From an uncultured Flavobacteriaceae bacterium (GTDB lineage Bacteria > Bacteroidota > Bacteroidia > Flavobacteriales > Flavobacteriaceae), in assembly GCA_905181625.1 (NCBI GenBank), contig CAJIYJ010000005.1, forward strand, positions 310,001 through 374,000: DNA of 64,000 nucleotides, written 5' to 3'. A model generated the notes under the pieces. The model made no database searches. It worked only from the letters and a program-made list of their open reading frames with translations, and was not told the origin of the DNA. This document shows, in pieces, positions 1-9,700 of the stretch; the stretch's first letter is position 1, and the number at the start of each line of letters is the position of its first letter. The position numbers and the translations under genes were made by a program.

Positions 1-2
1 TT

Positions 3-440
3 ACAGGGTTTTCACAAGAAGCTATTGTAGGAACAGGTGGAGATGGCACATCATCTGAGGGCTCCTTTAGCTTTAGCGTAGGTCAGTTAATAATAAATCA
101 AGTCACCCCAGAATACTTATGGGGCGATGAAGCGATTACTCTAAATCATGGGGTTCAGCAGTATTTTATACCCAACTGTTTAACCAATACCAATACTCAA
201 ATTATTGCTTCACCAAACCCTTCTAAAGGCTTAGTAAATGTTAATCTAACAAATTGGGACGAAGTAGACGTTTCTTTAACAATTTCCGAGGCTTCAGGAA
301 GGACTGTCATGAACAAAGTTCTTGTTTCAAAAAAATCTATACTAGAATTATCTCACCTATCCTCAGGAGTATATTTTTTAACTATTAGAAATAATTGTGG
401 AGCTTTCACTTCTTTTAAATTAATTATTTCTAAAAAATAA
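3..440 (+). CDS. C-terminal part of a secreted protein with T9SS type A sorting tail (partial)
   Basis: This open frame enters from the left edge and ends at TAA 438-440, so only the last 145 residues are visible. The final ~75 residues have the layout of a Por_Secre_tail domain: an ASPNPSKG turn, a VNLTN strand, a SEASGRTV segment, then LSSGVYFLTI and a basic end (IISKK). In Bacteroidota this domain directs cargo through the type IX secretion system, after which it is usually removed at the surface. Upstream residues (GSFSFSVGQ, NHGVQQYF) resemble the region just before the tail in other flavobacterial surface proteins. The passenger function cannot be told from this piece. It lies just upstream of a family of repetitive secreted proteins in the same orientation. 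Confidence 0.85.
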   Translation, partial: TGFSQEAIVGTGGDGTSSEGSFSFSVGQLIINQVTPEYLWGDEAITLNHGVQQYFIPNCLTNTNTQIIASPNPSKGLVNVNLTNWDEVDVSLTISEASGRTVMNKVLVSKKSILELSHLSSGVYFLTIRNNCGAFTSFKLIISKK

Positions 441-498
441 TTTTTTTATTTCCCTTTTTTTAGTGTTATAATCCTCACTTTTTTATAAAATAACTACT

Positions 499-506
499 TA
501 TATTTA
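499..506 (+). promoter_or_regulatory. possible -7 box for the first repeat-protein gene
   Basis: TATATTTA differs from the Bacteroidota -7 consensus TAnnTTTG only in the last base. It lies 41 bases before the ATG at 548, in a 107-base AT-rich gap. No clear TTG at the -33 position was seen, so this is a weak call. Confidence 0.3.
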
Positions 507-547
507 CCAGGTAACTAGCAAATAATTATTTGCTTTATTTTTTTATT

Positions 548-1471
548 ATGAAAAAACATTTCCTTCATTTATTATTCATATTTTTTTGTGTGAGTTTGTC
601 TTCACAAACCCCACAAAAGTTCACTTATCAGTCTGTTGTTAGAAGCTCAGACGGAAATATTTTAAAGTCCGCCAACATTGGCATTCGATTTAGTATTTTA
701 CAAAACTCAAACATTGGTAAAACTGTTTATAGAGAGCGACATTCTACAGAAACTAATTCTAATGGAATGATTTCTTTATCAATTGGTGATGGGACAACTT
801 CGGATAATTTTTCAGCTATTGACTGGTCTACAGGCGAATATTTTTTAAGAATTGAAGTAGATCCTCTTGGTGGAAGTAATTATTTAATTCAAAGCACTTC
901 ACAGTTACTAAGTGTTCCATACGCTTTGTATGCAGGGAGTTCAAATACTAATTTGCTTTTAAGTGGAGAAAATTACCTGACTTATTCAAACAATGAGCTT
1001 AGGCTTAAAAAAATAAATTTATCAACGAACACTAATGGGGTTCTTCCGGTTAATTCAGGGGGAACGGGCGTGAATACAGCACCTATGATTAGCCTTATTA
1101 AAGCAGCAGATGCTGCTGGAGCTCGGGAAATATTAGGGGTTGAGTCTTCATCAGATGAAGACAACTCAACTCCCGTCACATTAACAACCGTTACAGGAAA
1201 TTACTTAACTATAGATGGCCAAGAAATTACAGCAGGCATAGTTCCTATTTCACTAGGTGGAACTGGGGTTAATTCAACTCCAATGATTGGTGTAATCACT
1301 GCATCCAACGCCGCCGCTGCAAGAACTGCCCTTGGCGCAGGAACCATAGCCACTCAAAATAATACGGCTGTAAATATTGACGGGGGATCTATTGATGGAA
1401 CACCTGTTGGAGGGACTTTAAAAAGCACAGGAGCTTTTACTATAGTATCTTCAGGCTATTTATCAATCTAA
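548..1471 (+). CDS. giant repeat-rich secreted protein, copy A, fragment 1 of 3
   Basis: The preferred start is the ATG at 548, giving a clean signal peptide (MKKHFLHLLFIFF...SLSSQ). An earlier in-frame start at 530 would add six residues before it. After the signal comes a conserved N-terminal domain (TPQKFTYQSVVRSSDGNILK, SVPYALYA) shared with the stub at 6256 and the gene at 6742. It is followed by phage-tail-fibre-like GGTG repeats (LPVNSGGTGVNT, PISLGGTGVNS). The frame stops at 1471, but the following bases in the +1 frame continue the same repeat (TNGS-type and GNITIANGANGNINI segments), as the intact paralogue shows. One extra base near 1455 (in TCAGGCTATTTATC, where the paralogue has TCAGGGATTTATC) explains it. 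Likely a surface or adhesin-like protein; the exact role is unknown. Confidence 0.75.
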   Translation: MKKHFLHLLFIFFCVSLSSQTPQKFTYQSVVRSSDGNILKSANIGIRFSILQNSNIGKTVYRERHSTETNSNGMISLSIGDGTTSDNFSAIDWSTGEYFLRIEVDPLGGSNYLIQSTSQLLSVPYALYAGSSNTNLLLSGENYLTYSNNELRLKKINLSTNTNGVLPVNSGGTGVNTAPMISLIKAADAAGAREILGVESSSDEDNSTPVTLTTVTGNYLTIDGQEITAGIVPISLGGTGVNSTPMIGVITASNAAAARTALGAGTIATQNNTAVNIDGGSIDGTPVGGTLKSTGAFTIVSSGYLSI

Positions 1472-1583
1472 CGACAATACAGACCTTACCTTAAAAACAG
1501 GGAGTGCAGTCACAGGAAACATCACCATAGCTAATGGTGCTAATGGAAATATAAACATTTCACCAGATGGCACAGGACAAGTA

Positions 1584-4500
1584 GTGATAGATAATTTAAA
1601 ATTCCCTAACTCCTTTGGAAACTCTAATCAGGTGCTAAAAACAAATGGCAGTGGAACACTTTCGTGGGCTGATGAAGCAGACGGTTCTACAGCAGTCACC
1701 TTAGCAACTGTTACCGATAATTACTTAGCAATAAGTGAGCAGACAATTACAGCAGGCACGGTTCCTATTTCTCTTGGTGGAACAGGTTCAACTACTGCTC
1801 CAATGATAGGATTAGTTACCGCAGAAAACGCAGCAGCAGCAAGAAATGCTCTGGGCGTGGATGCTTCTGGAACAGACGGTTCTACAGCAGTCACCTTAGC
1901 AACCGTTACCGATAATTACTTAGCAATAAGTGGACAAGCGATTACAGCAGGCACGGTTCCTATTTCCCTTGGTGGAACAGGTTCAGCTACTGCTCCAATG
2001 ATAGGATTAGTTACCGCAGCAGATGCCGCAGCAGCAAGAACGGCTCTGGGCGTGGATGCTTCTGGAACAGACGGTTCTACAGCAGTCACCTTAGCAACCG
2101 TTACCGATAATTACTTAGCAATAAGTGGACAAGCGATTACAGCAGGCACGGTTCCTATTTCCCTTGGTGGAACAGGTTCAACTACTGCTCCAATGATAGG
2201 ATTAGTTACCGCAGCAGATGCCGCAGCAGCAAGAACGGCTCTGGGCGTGGATGCTTCTGGAACAGACGGTTCTACAGCAGTCACCTTAGCAACTGTTACC
2301 GATAATTACTTAGCAATAAGTGGACAAGCGATTACAGCAGGCACGGTTCCTATTTCCCTTGGTGGAACAGGTTCAGCTACTGCTCCAATGATAGGATTAG
2401 TTACCGCAGCAGATGCTGCAGCAGCAAGAACAGCTCTGGGCGCAGGAACTATAGTGACTCAAGATAATGATGCGGTTAATATTGATGGCGGCGCTATTGA
2501 TGGAACTTCAATTGGAGCAAGCACTGCCTCGACTGGAGTATTTACATCTGTAAGTTCAGGGGTTATCCAATCTGTTGGAGATACAGACATTGTTATTAAA
2601 ACAGGAAACGGGACCACAGGAACCATTACCATTATTGATGGAGCGGATGGAAATATCAATATTAGTCCAAATGGAACAGGGAAAGTAGTATTAGACAATT
2701 TAACTTTTCCGCCAGCTGATGGAGCTGCGAATCAAATACTAAAAACAGATGGAAGCGGAACTTTAGGATGGATTGACAATACGGTAGCTATAAATCCAGG
2801 TGGAGATGGAATTGAAGTTGGTGATGGTAGTGGAGTTGGAAAGGTTGAATCCAAAGGAGATCATGACTTGACTATAAGAACAGGAAATGCAACCTCAGGA
2901 GACATTACAATTGTTAATGGCTCAAATGGAGACATTAGATTAAGTCCAAATGGAACAGGAAAAGTAGCTGTATCGTCGGACTTAGCAATCAACACCAATA
3001 AGTTTACAGTATTAGCAGCATCTGGAAATATTGGAGCGGCTGGGACCTTAGAGGTAGCTGGGAATTCTACTTTAGCAGGGGCTTTAAGTGTAACTGGAAA
3101 TATAGGAACGTCTGGAACTTTAGGCGTAACAGGAGCTAGTACTTTATCAGGAGCTTTAAATGTAACAGGGGCTACTACTTTAACGGGGGCTTTAAATGTA
3201 ACGGGGGCTTCTTCTGTAACAGGAGCTACAACAATTATTGGAGATTTATCCGTTGGAGGAAGTAACCAAGAGTTGAGATTTTACGAAGGATCAAATTATG
3301 TAGGATTTGAAGCACCAGCTTTAGCAGCAGATAAAATATGGGTTCTTCCTGCAGCAGATGGTTCTGCGAATGAAATTTTAAAAACAGATGGAAGTGGAAC
3401 GCTTTCTTGGACAACAAATGTTTCTGGTGCTTCGAACATAGGTGCTCTTTCAGAGGTCTTGATAGAGGATAATTCATTATACATCGGACACGACCCAGTA
3501 AGTAATACAAGCACCGCACAGTGGAATGTTTCAGTGGGAGTTACTGCTTTGGATGCTATAACATCAGGAGATGAAAATACGGCAATGGGATATGAAGCTT
3601 TATCAGTATTGTCATCTGGATCGGCCAATACCGCGATCGGAAAAGGGGCATTAAGTATGAATAATGGAAGTAGAAATACTGCATTAGGTTATTTAGCGCT
3701 TAGGAAAAATACTAGCGGAAATGACAACAATGCTCTTGGAGAAAACGCCTTGAGAGAAAACTCAGCTGGTTCTCACAACACTGCAATTGGAGACGAAGCA
3801 CTTGAAAGGAATATGCAAAGTTATAATACTGCTGTTGGATCATTGGCCATGAAGGGTACGTCAAATGACAACTCAAATAATTCTACAGCCCTTGGCTATA
3901 AGGCGGGATATGTTATCAATGATGGAGATAATAATGTCTTTATCGGCTATCAAGCAGGTGATGCGGTTACAAGTGGTGATAATAATATAATTATAGGAGC
4001 TGACGCAGCTGCGAGCGCTGTTACAGCTGATAATCAAATAGTGATAGGGCAAGGAGCTACTGGAACAACGGACAATACGGTTCTTTTAGGAAACGGCTCT
4101 ATTACTAACTGGCTTCCAACTGATACTAATGAAGTGGATTTAGGGAGCAGTACAAAAGAAATGAAGGATATTTATGTGGATGGAGTAGCTTATACAGATG
4201 CCATTGGTTTTGGAACTGTAGCCATGACGCTTCCAACAGCAGATGGATCAGCTGATCAAGTTTTAAAAACAGATGGAAGTGGAAACCTTGGATGGACTGC
4301 AGCAGGTGGTGGTGGCGCAATAGACGGTCTTTCAGATGCTAAATTAGAAGGAACGGACTTTACAGGCTCAATGATTCTTGGTCACCAAACAACTGGAACT
4401 TTAGATGCTGCTGAATCAAATACAGCGGTTGGGATAGGCTCATTAGATGCAATAACATCTGGAGACAGAAATACGGCAATAGGAAACAATTCTTTAACGG

Positions 4501-5534
4501 CAACTACATCGGGAAATAAAAATGTAGCGATTGGAAATGAATCTTTATCAGGAAATACATCAGGAGAAAGAAATACCGCAGTAGGAGATAAAGCTATGTT
4601 TCTTAATGAAACTGGAGTGAGAAATGCTGCTTTTGGTTATGTGAGTGGCAAAAGTGGAAGTTATAATGCTGCTTTTGGGGCATACAGTTTAACTGCAGTA
4701 ACTGGGAATAGCAATACCGCAGTTGGATATTATGCAGGTGCGGGTGATGGAGTTAACACGGCAATTACAACAGGTGCCAATAATGTAATAGTTGGATATC
4801 AAGCAGGAGTAGATGATGCAGCAGCAGCAAATAGAATAGTTATTGGATCTGGAACAGATGGGCTAGACGACAATACTGTTACTTTAGGAAACGGCTCTAT
4901 TACTAACTGGCTTCCAACTGATACTAATGAAGTAGATTTAGGGAGCAGTACAAAAGAAATGAAGGATATTTATGTGGATGGAGTAGCTTATACAGATGCC
5001 ATTGGTTTTGGAACTGTAGCCATGACGCTTCCAACAGCAGATGGATCAGCTGATCAAGTTTTAAAAACAGACGGAAGTGGAGCTCTTGGTTGGGCAACTG
5101 TCAGTGGTGGTGGGGGTTCACTGGCTCAATTAACAGAAAATTCAAAAACTGGATATAGACTCTCTGAGGCCGATGCTAATAATTATGGAGAGATAGGAGC
5201 CAGTGCCGTTGATTTAAGTATTTCCTCTACTGCAAGCTCAACCAAGGGAGCCACAGGAACCAACTCTTTCGCAACTAATATTTCAACAGCATCAGGAACT
5301 CAAAGTTTTGCAGCAGGCTCTTCATTTGCGAGTGGAACTCAATCTACAGCTTTTGGTTATAATAATAATTCTCCTGGCCAGTTTTCTTTTGCTACAGGGC
5401 AGGGATCTTATTCTTACGGAGCTCGTTCAACTACATTAGGGATGGCCAATCAAGCACGTGGAACACTTTCTGTTACTACAGGGCGCATACACAGTTGCAA
5501 GGGACTATGGCACATTAGTGATTGGGCAATATAA
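1584..5534 (+). CDS. giant repeat-rich secreted protein, copy A, fragment 2 of 3
   Basis: This is the central part of the gene begun at 548. The frame is really open from about 1457; the GTG at 1584 is only the first start-like codon and is not a believable translation start. In order: a DLTLKTGSAVTGN-like linker, four tandem 65-residue units (VTLATVTDNYLAIS ... PISLGGTGS ... AAAARTALGVDASG), a beta-helix-like stretch rich in GALNVTGA, then two arrays of YadA-head-like units of the type SGDxNTAIGxxAL. Each array closes with the same VDLGSSTKEMKDIYVDGV block. These features suggest a long fibrous trimeric or beta-helical stalk. The frame ends at 5534 after a second one-base shift near 5484, where CAGGGCGCATAC would read as GAYTVARDYG if one G is removed. 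Confidence 0.75.
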   Translation: MIDNLKFPNSFGNSNQVLKTNGSGTLSWADEADGSTAVTLATVTDNYLAISEQTITAGTVPISLGGTGSTTAPMIGLVTAENAAAARNALGVDASGTDGSTAVTLATVTDNYLAISGQAITAGTVPISLGGTGSATAPMIGLVTAADAAAARTALGVDASGTDGSTAVTLATVTDNYLAISGQAITAGTVPISLGGTGSTTAPMIGLVTAADAAAARTALGVDASGTDGSTAVTLATVTDNYLAISGQAITAGTVPISLGGTGSATAPMIGLVTAADAAAARTALGAGTIVTQDNDAVNIDGGAIDGTSIGASTASTGVFTSVSSGVIQSVGDTDIVIKTGNGTTGTITIIDGADGNINISPNGTGKVVLDNLTFPPADGAANQILKTDGSGTLGWIDNTVAINPGGDGIEVGDGSGVGKVESKGDHDLTIRTGNATSGDITIVNGSNGDIRLSPNGTGKVAVSSDLAINTNKFTVLAASGNIGAAGTLEVAGNSTLAGALSVTGNIGTSGTLGVTGASTLSGALNVTGATTLTGALNVTGASSVTGATTIIGDLSVGGSNQELRFYEGSNYVGFEAPALAADKIWVLPAADGSANEILKTDGSGTLSWTTNVSGASNIGALSEVLIEDNSLYIGHDPVSNTSTAQWNVSVGVTALDAITSGDENTAMGYEALSVLSSGSANTAIGKGALSMNNGSRNTALGYLALRKNTSGNDNNALGENALRENSAGSHNTAIGDEALERNMQSYNTAVGSLAMKGTSNDNSNNSTALGYKAGYVINDGDNNVFIGYQAGDAVTSGDNNIIIGADAAASAVTADNQIVIGQGATGTTDNTVLLGNGSITNWLPTDTNEVDLGSSTKEMKDIYVDGVAYTDAIGFGTVAMTLPTADGSADQVLKTDGSGNLGWTAAGGGGAIDGLSDAKLEGTDFTGSMILGHQTTGTLDAAESNTAVGIGSLDAITSGDRNTAIGNNSLTATTSGNKNVAIGNESLSGNTSGERNTAVGDKAMFLNETGVRNAAFGYVSGKSGSYNAAFGAYSLTAVTGNSNTAVGYYAGAGDGVNTAITTGANNVIVGYQAGVDDAAAANRIVIGSGTDGLDDNTVTLGNGSITNWLPTDTNEVDLGSSTKEMKDIYVDGVAYTDAIGFGTVAMTLPTADGSADQVLKTDGSGALGWATVSGGGGSLAQLTENSKTGYRLSEADANNYGEIGASAVDLSISSTASSTKGATGTNSFATNISTASGTQSFAAGSSFASGTQSTAFGYNNNSPGQFSFATGQGSYSYGARSTTLGMANQARGTLSVTTGRIHSCKGLWHISDWAI
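1681..2460 (+). repeat. four tandem copies of a 195-bp (65-codon) unit
   Basis: The segment beginning ACGGTTCTACAGCAGTCACC recurs at 1681, 1876, 2071 and 2266, a constant 195-base period. Copies 2 to 4 are almost identical in DNA, differing mainly by GCT/ACT and GCC/GCT swaps; copy 1 is more diverged and the end of copy 4 changes into a GAGTIVTQDN segment. The period is a multiple of three, so gain or loss of units keeps the frame. High DNA identity points to recent expansion or gene conversion. Confidence 0.95.
4086..5075 (+). repeat. dispersed ~190-bp direct repeat, two copies 798 bp apart
   Basis: The block starting TTAGGAAACGGCTCTATTAC occurs at 4086 and again at 4884. It runs about 190 bases in both places with only a GTGG/GTAG difference noticed. 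It encodes NGSITNWLPTDTNEVDLGSS and the following YVDGVAYTDAIGFGTVAM module, which closes each NTAIG-type array. The 798-base spacing equals 266 codons, so the unit of duplication is one whole array plus its closing block. Confidence 0.85.
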
Positions 5535-6255
5535 TTCTGTAGGAAATCTTGCTGTAACATCTAACGGAAGTGGAACAGTTTTTGATACTGACAACTCCGC
5601 TTTCGTTATTGGAAATGGGGAAAGCGGTTCATTATCCGATGCATTTGTTGTTTACTCAAATGGTAACACAACCACTAGTGGAGATTTATCCTTAGGAGGA
5701 AGCAATAAAGAATTAAGGTTTTATGAAGGAGCAAATTATGTAGGGTTTGAAGCCCCTGCTTTGTCAGCAGATAAAATATGGGTTCTTCCTGCAGCAGATG
5801 GCTCCGCAGATCAAGTATTAAAAACAAATGGAAGTGGAGATCTTGGTTGGGCAGATATTTCTGGCGCTACCTACAGCGTAAACACCTTTTACGCAGAGTT
5901 AGGAGGTTATGTTATAGAAGTTCGTGATGGCGGTAAACACGGTTTGGTGGTTGCAATGCAAAACCAAGGACTGATTAATTGGTATGGAGCAAACGAGTTA
6001 TTAAATGATCCCGATAAACACGATGCTAACGGGGATAAATTTATGGATTGGCGACTACCTACCAAAAGAGAATTAAACCTTATATATGTTAATTATAATA
6101 GTGGAGATAATGGAGCAAGCCTAGCTGGTGAATCCTATCACACTTCCTCGTTGTATGATAATAGCCAATACTGGTATCAGTATTTCCACAATGGTAATCA
6201 GGCCTACGTCGCAAAGGGCACCAACAGCTATGTGCGTGCTGTTCGGGCTTTTTAA
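5458..6255 (+). CDS. giant repeat-rich secreted protein, copy A, fragment 3 of 3, with DUF1566/Lcl-like C-terminal domain
   Basis: The believable protein begins near 5487 (YTVARDYGTLVIGQYN), directly continuing fragment 2 after the frameshift; the ATG at 5458 is in the wrong frame for the preceding domain. A YADA-head-like end is followed by the LRFYEGANYVGFEAPALS module. The last ~125 residues form a DUF1566/Lcl-type domain: GLVVAMQNQGLINWYGA, then the signature WRLPTKRELNLIY, and the closing YVRAVRAF. This domain has a C-type-lectin-like fold in known members and usually binds ligands at the tip of fibrous proteins. The last 120 bases are visibly richer in G and C than the rest of the gene. 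Role as an adhesin tip is inferred. Confidence 0.75.
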   Translation: MEHFLLLQGAYTVARDYGTLVIGQYNSVGNLAVTSNGSGTVFDTDNSAFVIGNGESGSLSDAFVVYSNGNTTTSGDLSLGGSNKELRFYEGANYVGFEAPALSADKIWVLPAADGSADQVLKTNGSGDLGWADISGATYSVNTFYAELGGYVIEVRDGGKHGLVVAMQNQGLINWYGANELLNDPDKHDANGDKFMDWRLPTKRELNLIYVNYNSGDNGASLAGESYHTSSLYDNSQYWYQYFHNGNQAYVAKGTNSYVRAVRAF

Positions 6256-6432
6256 TTATTTTCCTTACCAATATTACTACTAGACTATTTTTGCAATCAA
6301 TCCTATTCACAAGCACCAGAAAAATTCAACTATCAATCCATAGTTAGAAGTTCAAATGGTGCTGTTTTACAGTCAGCTGATGTTGGAATTAGATTAAGTG
6401 TTTTAAAAAGCTCAAGTATAGATATATTATAA
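6256..6432 (+). pseudogene. start-less N-terminal stub of a third repeat-protein copy
   Basis: Directly after the stop at 6253-6255 and in the same frame, about 58 codons remain open. They encode a leader-like run (LFSLPILLLDYFCNQSYSQ) without any start codon, then APEKFNYQSIVRSSNGAVLQ and SADVGIRLSVLKSSS. This matches the N-terminal domain of the genes at 548 (TPQKFTYQSVVRSSDG) and 6742 (APQKFTYQSVVRNSSG). The stub stops at TAA 6430-6432. Most likely it is what remains of another paralogue after deletion. Confidence in homology is high; its history is inferred. Confidence 0.8.
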
Positions 6433-6719
6433 TTTTCAGTCACTAAGTAGAAAGTTTAAGCAGAGTTTTTCTTTAAATCTTCTGTGATTTGTTATTGCTT
6501 TTGAACAGCTCTTATTAAAGGGGTTGTTAAAGCACCATATTGTATTCCCTGCTATCAGATAGACTCATTTTCTGACCAGAACAAGTAGGATTAATAGACA
6601 ATTTAGGTTTAGAATAAAGAGGCTGACGAAAGACAGTTTTTCAAGGTGTTTACAACTAACAAACTGATCGTTAAACAATTTTCAAATTATTATTTAAGAA
6701 CGCAGTCTTTTTAAATAAG
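6433..6719. other. non-coding stretch between repeat-protein genes
   Basis: No supported gene lies here. There is a short minus-strand open frame around 6510-6640 with no family I recognise and no convincing start. The stretch is slightly less AT-rich than normal intergenic DNA of this window, so it may be decayed coding DNA of the missing paralogue or of an inserted element. Confidence 0.5.
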
Positions 6720-6727
6720 TATATTTG
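6720..6727 (+). promoter_or_regulatory. -7 box TATATTTG before repeat-protein copy B
   Basis: TATATTTG is a full match to the Bacteroidota -7 consensus TAnnTTTG and ends 14 bases before the ATG at 6742. A TTG at -33 is not obvious, so only the -7 element is claimed. Confidence 0.55.
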
Positions 6728-6741
6728 CAGATTAGAATTAC

Positions 6742-9700
6742 ATGAAAAAAACTTTTTATTCTTTATTACTATTTTTTTTGTGGGTGAGTTTGTATTCACA
6801 AGCTCCACAAAAGTTTACTTATCAGTCTGTTGTTAGAAATTCTAGTGGGAATATTTTAAAATCTGCGAAAATAGGGATTCAGCTAAGTATTTTTAAGAGT
6901 TCAAATGAGGGAACCCCAGTCTATAGCGAAGAACATAGCACATCCACAAACCAAAATGGTCTAGTCACTTTAATTATTGGCGAAGGCTTAACTAGTGATA
7001 ATATTTCGGCAATTGATTGGTCTACGGGCGAATATTTTTTAAAGGTTCAAGTAGCTCCTCTTGGTGGAATCAATTATTTAATTGAAACCACTTCAAAATT
7101 ATTGAGTGTTCCATACGCTTTGTATGCAGAGAACTCAAATATTGATCTACTTTTAGAGGGAGAGAACTATCTTACTTATTCACCCAACGATTTAAGATTA
7201 GTACTTAAAAAAATAGATTTATCTTCTAATATTAAAGGAACTTTACCAGTTGAATCTGGAGGAACTGGGGTAAGATCAATTCCAATGGTTGGATTAATTA
7301 AAGCTGAAAATGCAGCTGCAGCAAGAACGATCCTTGGGGTAGATGCATCTGGAACAGGAAGCACAATAGTGCTGACGACAGTAGCGGAGAATTATTTAAC
7401 AATTTCAGATAGCTCAGCAAGTCAAGAACTTACAGCCGGGATAGTTCCTATTTCACTTGGTGGAACGGGTGCAACAGATCCTGCTTCCGCTAGAACCTCT
7501 CTAGGTTTAGGAACAATAGCCACTCAGGATAATGACGCGGTCAATATTGATGGTGGAGCTATTGACGGAACAATTATAGGAGGAACTTCAAAAAGCACAG
7601 GGGCTTTTAATACAGTTTCTTCAGGGATTTATCAGTCTAATGGGGATTCGGATGTGATTTTAAAAACAGGAAATACAACGACAGGAAATATAACGATAGC
7701 TAATGGAGCTAATGGAAACATTAATATTCAACCAGATGGCACAGGACAAGTAATCATTGACGATTTAAAATTTCCAGCAGCAGATGGATCAGCTAATCAA
7801 GTTTTGACTACAGATGGCAGTGGAAACATTTCATTTGCAAACTCAACAGACAGCTCTACAGATGTTACACTAGCTACAGTAACGGATAACTATTTAACTA
7901 TAGATGGCCAAGAACTTACAGCCGGCATAGTTCCTATTTCACTTGGTGGAACTGGTGCAACAGATTCTGCTTCCGCTAGAACCTCTCTAGGTTTAGGAAC
8001 AATAGCCACTCAGGATAATGACGCGGTCAATATTGATGGTGGAGCTATTGACGGAACAATTATAGGAGGAACTTCAAAAAGCACAGGGGCTTTTAATACA
8101 GTTTCTTCAGGGATTTATCAGTCTAATGGGGATTCGGATGTGATTTTAAAAACAGGAAATACAACGACAGGAAATATAACGATAGCTAATGGAGCTAATG
8201 GAAACATTAATATTCAACCAGATGGCACAGGACAAGTAATCATTGACGATTTAAAATTTCCAGCAGCAGATGGATCAGCTAATCAAGTTTTGACTACAGA
8301 TGGCAGTGGAAACATTTCATTTGCAAACTCAACAGACAGCTCTACAGATGTTACACTAGCTACAGTAACGGATAACTATTTAACTATAGATGGCCAAGAA
8401 CTTACAGCCGGGATAGTTCCTATTTCACTTGGTGGAACTGGTGCAACAGATTCTGCTTCCGCTAGAACCTCTCTAGGTTTAGGAACAATAGCCACTCAGG
8501 ATAATGACGCGGTCAATATTGATGGTGGAGCTATTGACGGAACAATTATAGGAGGAACTTCAAAAAGCACAGGGGCTTTTAATACAGTTTCTTCAGGGAT
8601 TTATCAGTCTAATGGGGATTCGGATGTGATTTTAAAAACAGGAAATACAACGACAGGAAATATAACGATAGCTAATGGAGCTAATGGAAACATTAATATT
8701 CAACCAGATGGCACAGGACAAGTTGTCATTGATGATTTAAAATTTCCAGCAGCAGATGGATCAGCTAATCAAGTTTTGACTACAGATGGCAGTGGAAACA
8801 TTTCATTTGCAAACTCAACAGACAGCTCTACAGATGTTACACTAGCTACAGTAACGGATAACTATTTAACTATAGATGGCCAAGAACTTACAGCCGGGAT
8901 AGTCCCTATTTCACTAGGTGGAACTAATTCAGCAACCGCTCCAATGGTTGGTGTTATTACAGCAGCAGATGCCGCAGCAGCAAGAACTGTTCTGGGTGTG
9001 GATGCTTCTGGAACAGACGGTTCTACAGCAGTCACATTAGCGACTGTTACAGATAACTATTTAACTATAAGTGGTCAAGAGCTTACAGCCGGGATAGTTC
9101 CTATTTCACTAGGTGGAACTAATTCAGCAACCGCTCCAATGGTTGGTGTTATTACAGCAGCAGATGCCGCCGCTGCGATAGAAGCTCTTGGGGTTAACTC
9201 CACAGCAGCAGAGCTGAATGTTCTAGACGGAAATTCAACGCTAACCACAGTAACGTTAGCTTCATCAGATGGAATTATTATTAATGATAGTGGCGTAATG
9301 AAACAAGTAACCTTGACTAGTGCACAAAACTATTTATTAGGCTCATTAAGTATTGATATTCTCTCAGATGCATTAATAGAGGACTTCTCAATGTATATTG
9401 GAAATGACCCTAGTGGAACTACAGATACTGCCCAATTTAATATTGCAGTTGGAGCAACAGCCTTAGACGCTGTTACAACTGGAGACAAGAATATAGCTGT
9501 TGGATATAGTGCTTTAACAGTGAATCAGGGGGGAGCTGACAATACAGCTGTCGGTTATCAAGCCGGAGTCGCAAATACCATTGGGCAAAGCAATGTGTTT
9601 ATAGGAGCATCCTCAGGACTTACTAATACCACTGGAGAAGAAAATATTGTCATTGGGACGGATGCCGACACAGGAGCTTCTGGTGCGATCAATAGAATCG

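Noticed and set aside
982-1179. Minus-strand open frame inside repeat-protein copy A
   Set aside because: It lies entirely opposite the repeat-protein gene and has the biased composition of a mirrored coding frame. No signal or domain supports it. The similar minus-strand frames at 2459-2698, 3235-3628, 4126-4320, 6089-6316 and 7176-7364 were rejected for the same reason.
1681-2460. CRISPR array
   Set aside because: The direct repeats are long, adjoining and in-frame coding units with no unique spacers and no cas genes nearby.
5458-6255. Diversity-generating retroelement with its target in this window
   Set aside because: The DUF1566 tip and local GC rise fit a target, but no reverse transcriptase gene and no template repeat is in the 64 kb. 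Kept only as a low-weight finding.
6510-6640. Minus-strand short frame between copies A and B
   Set aside because: About 40 codons with no start, no recognisable family and no conserved motif; not annotated as a gene.
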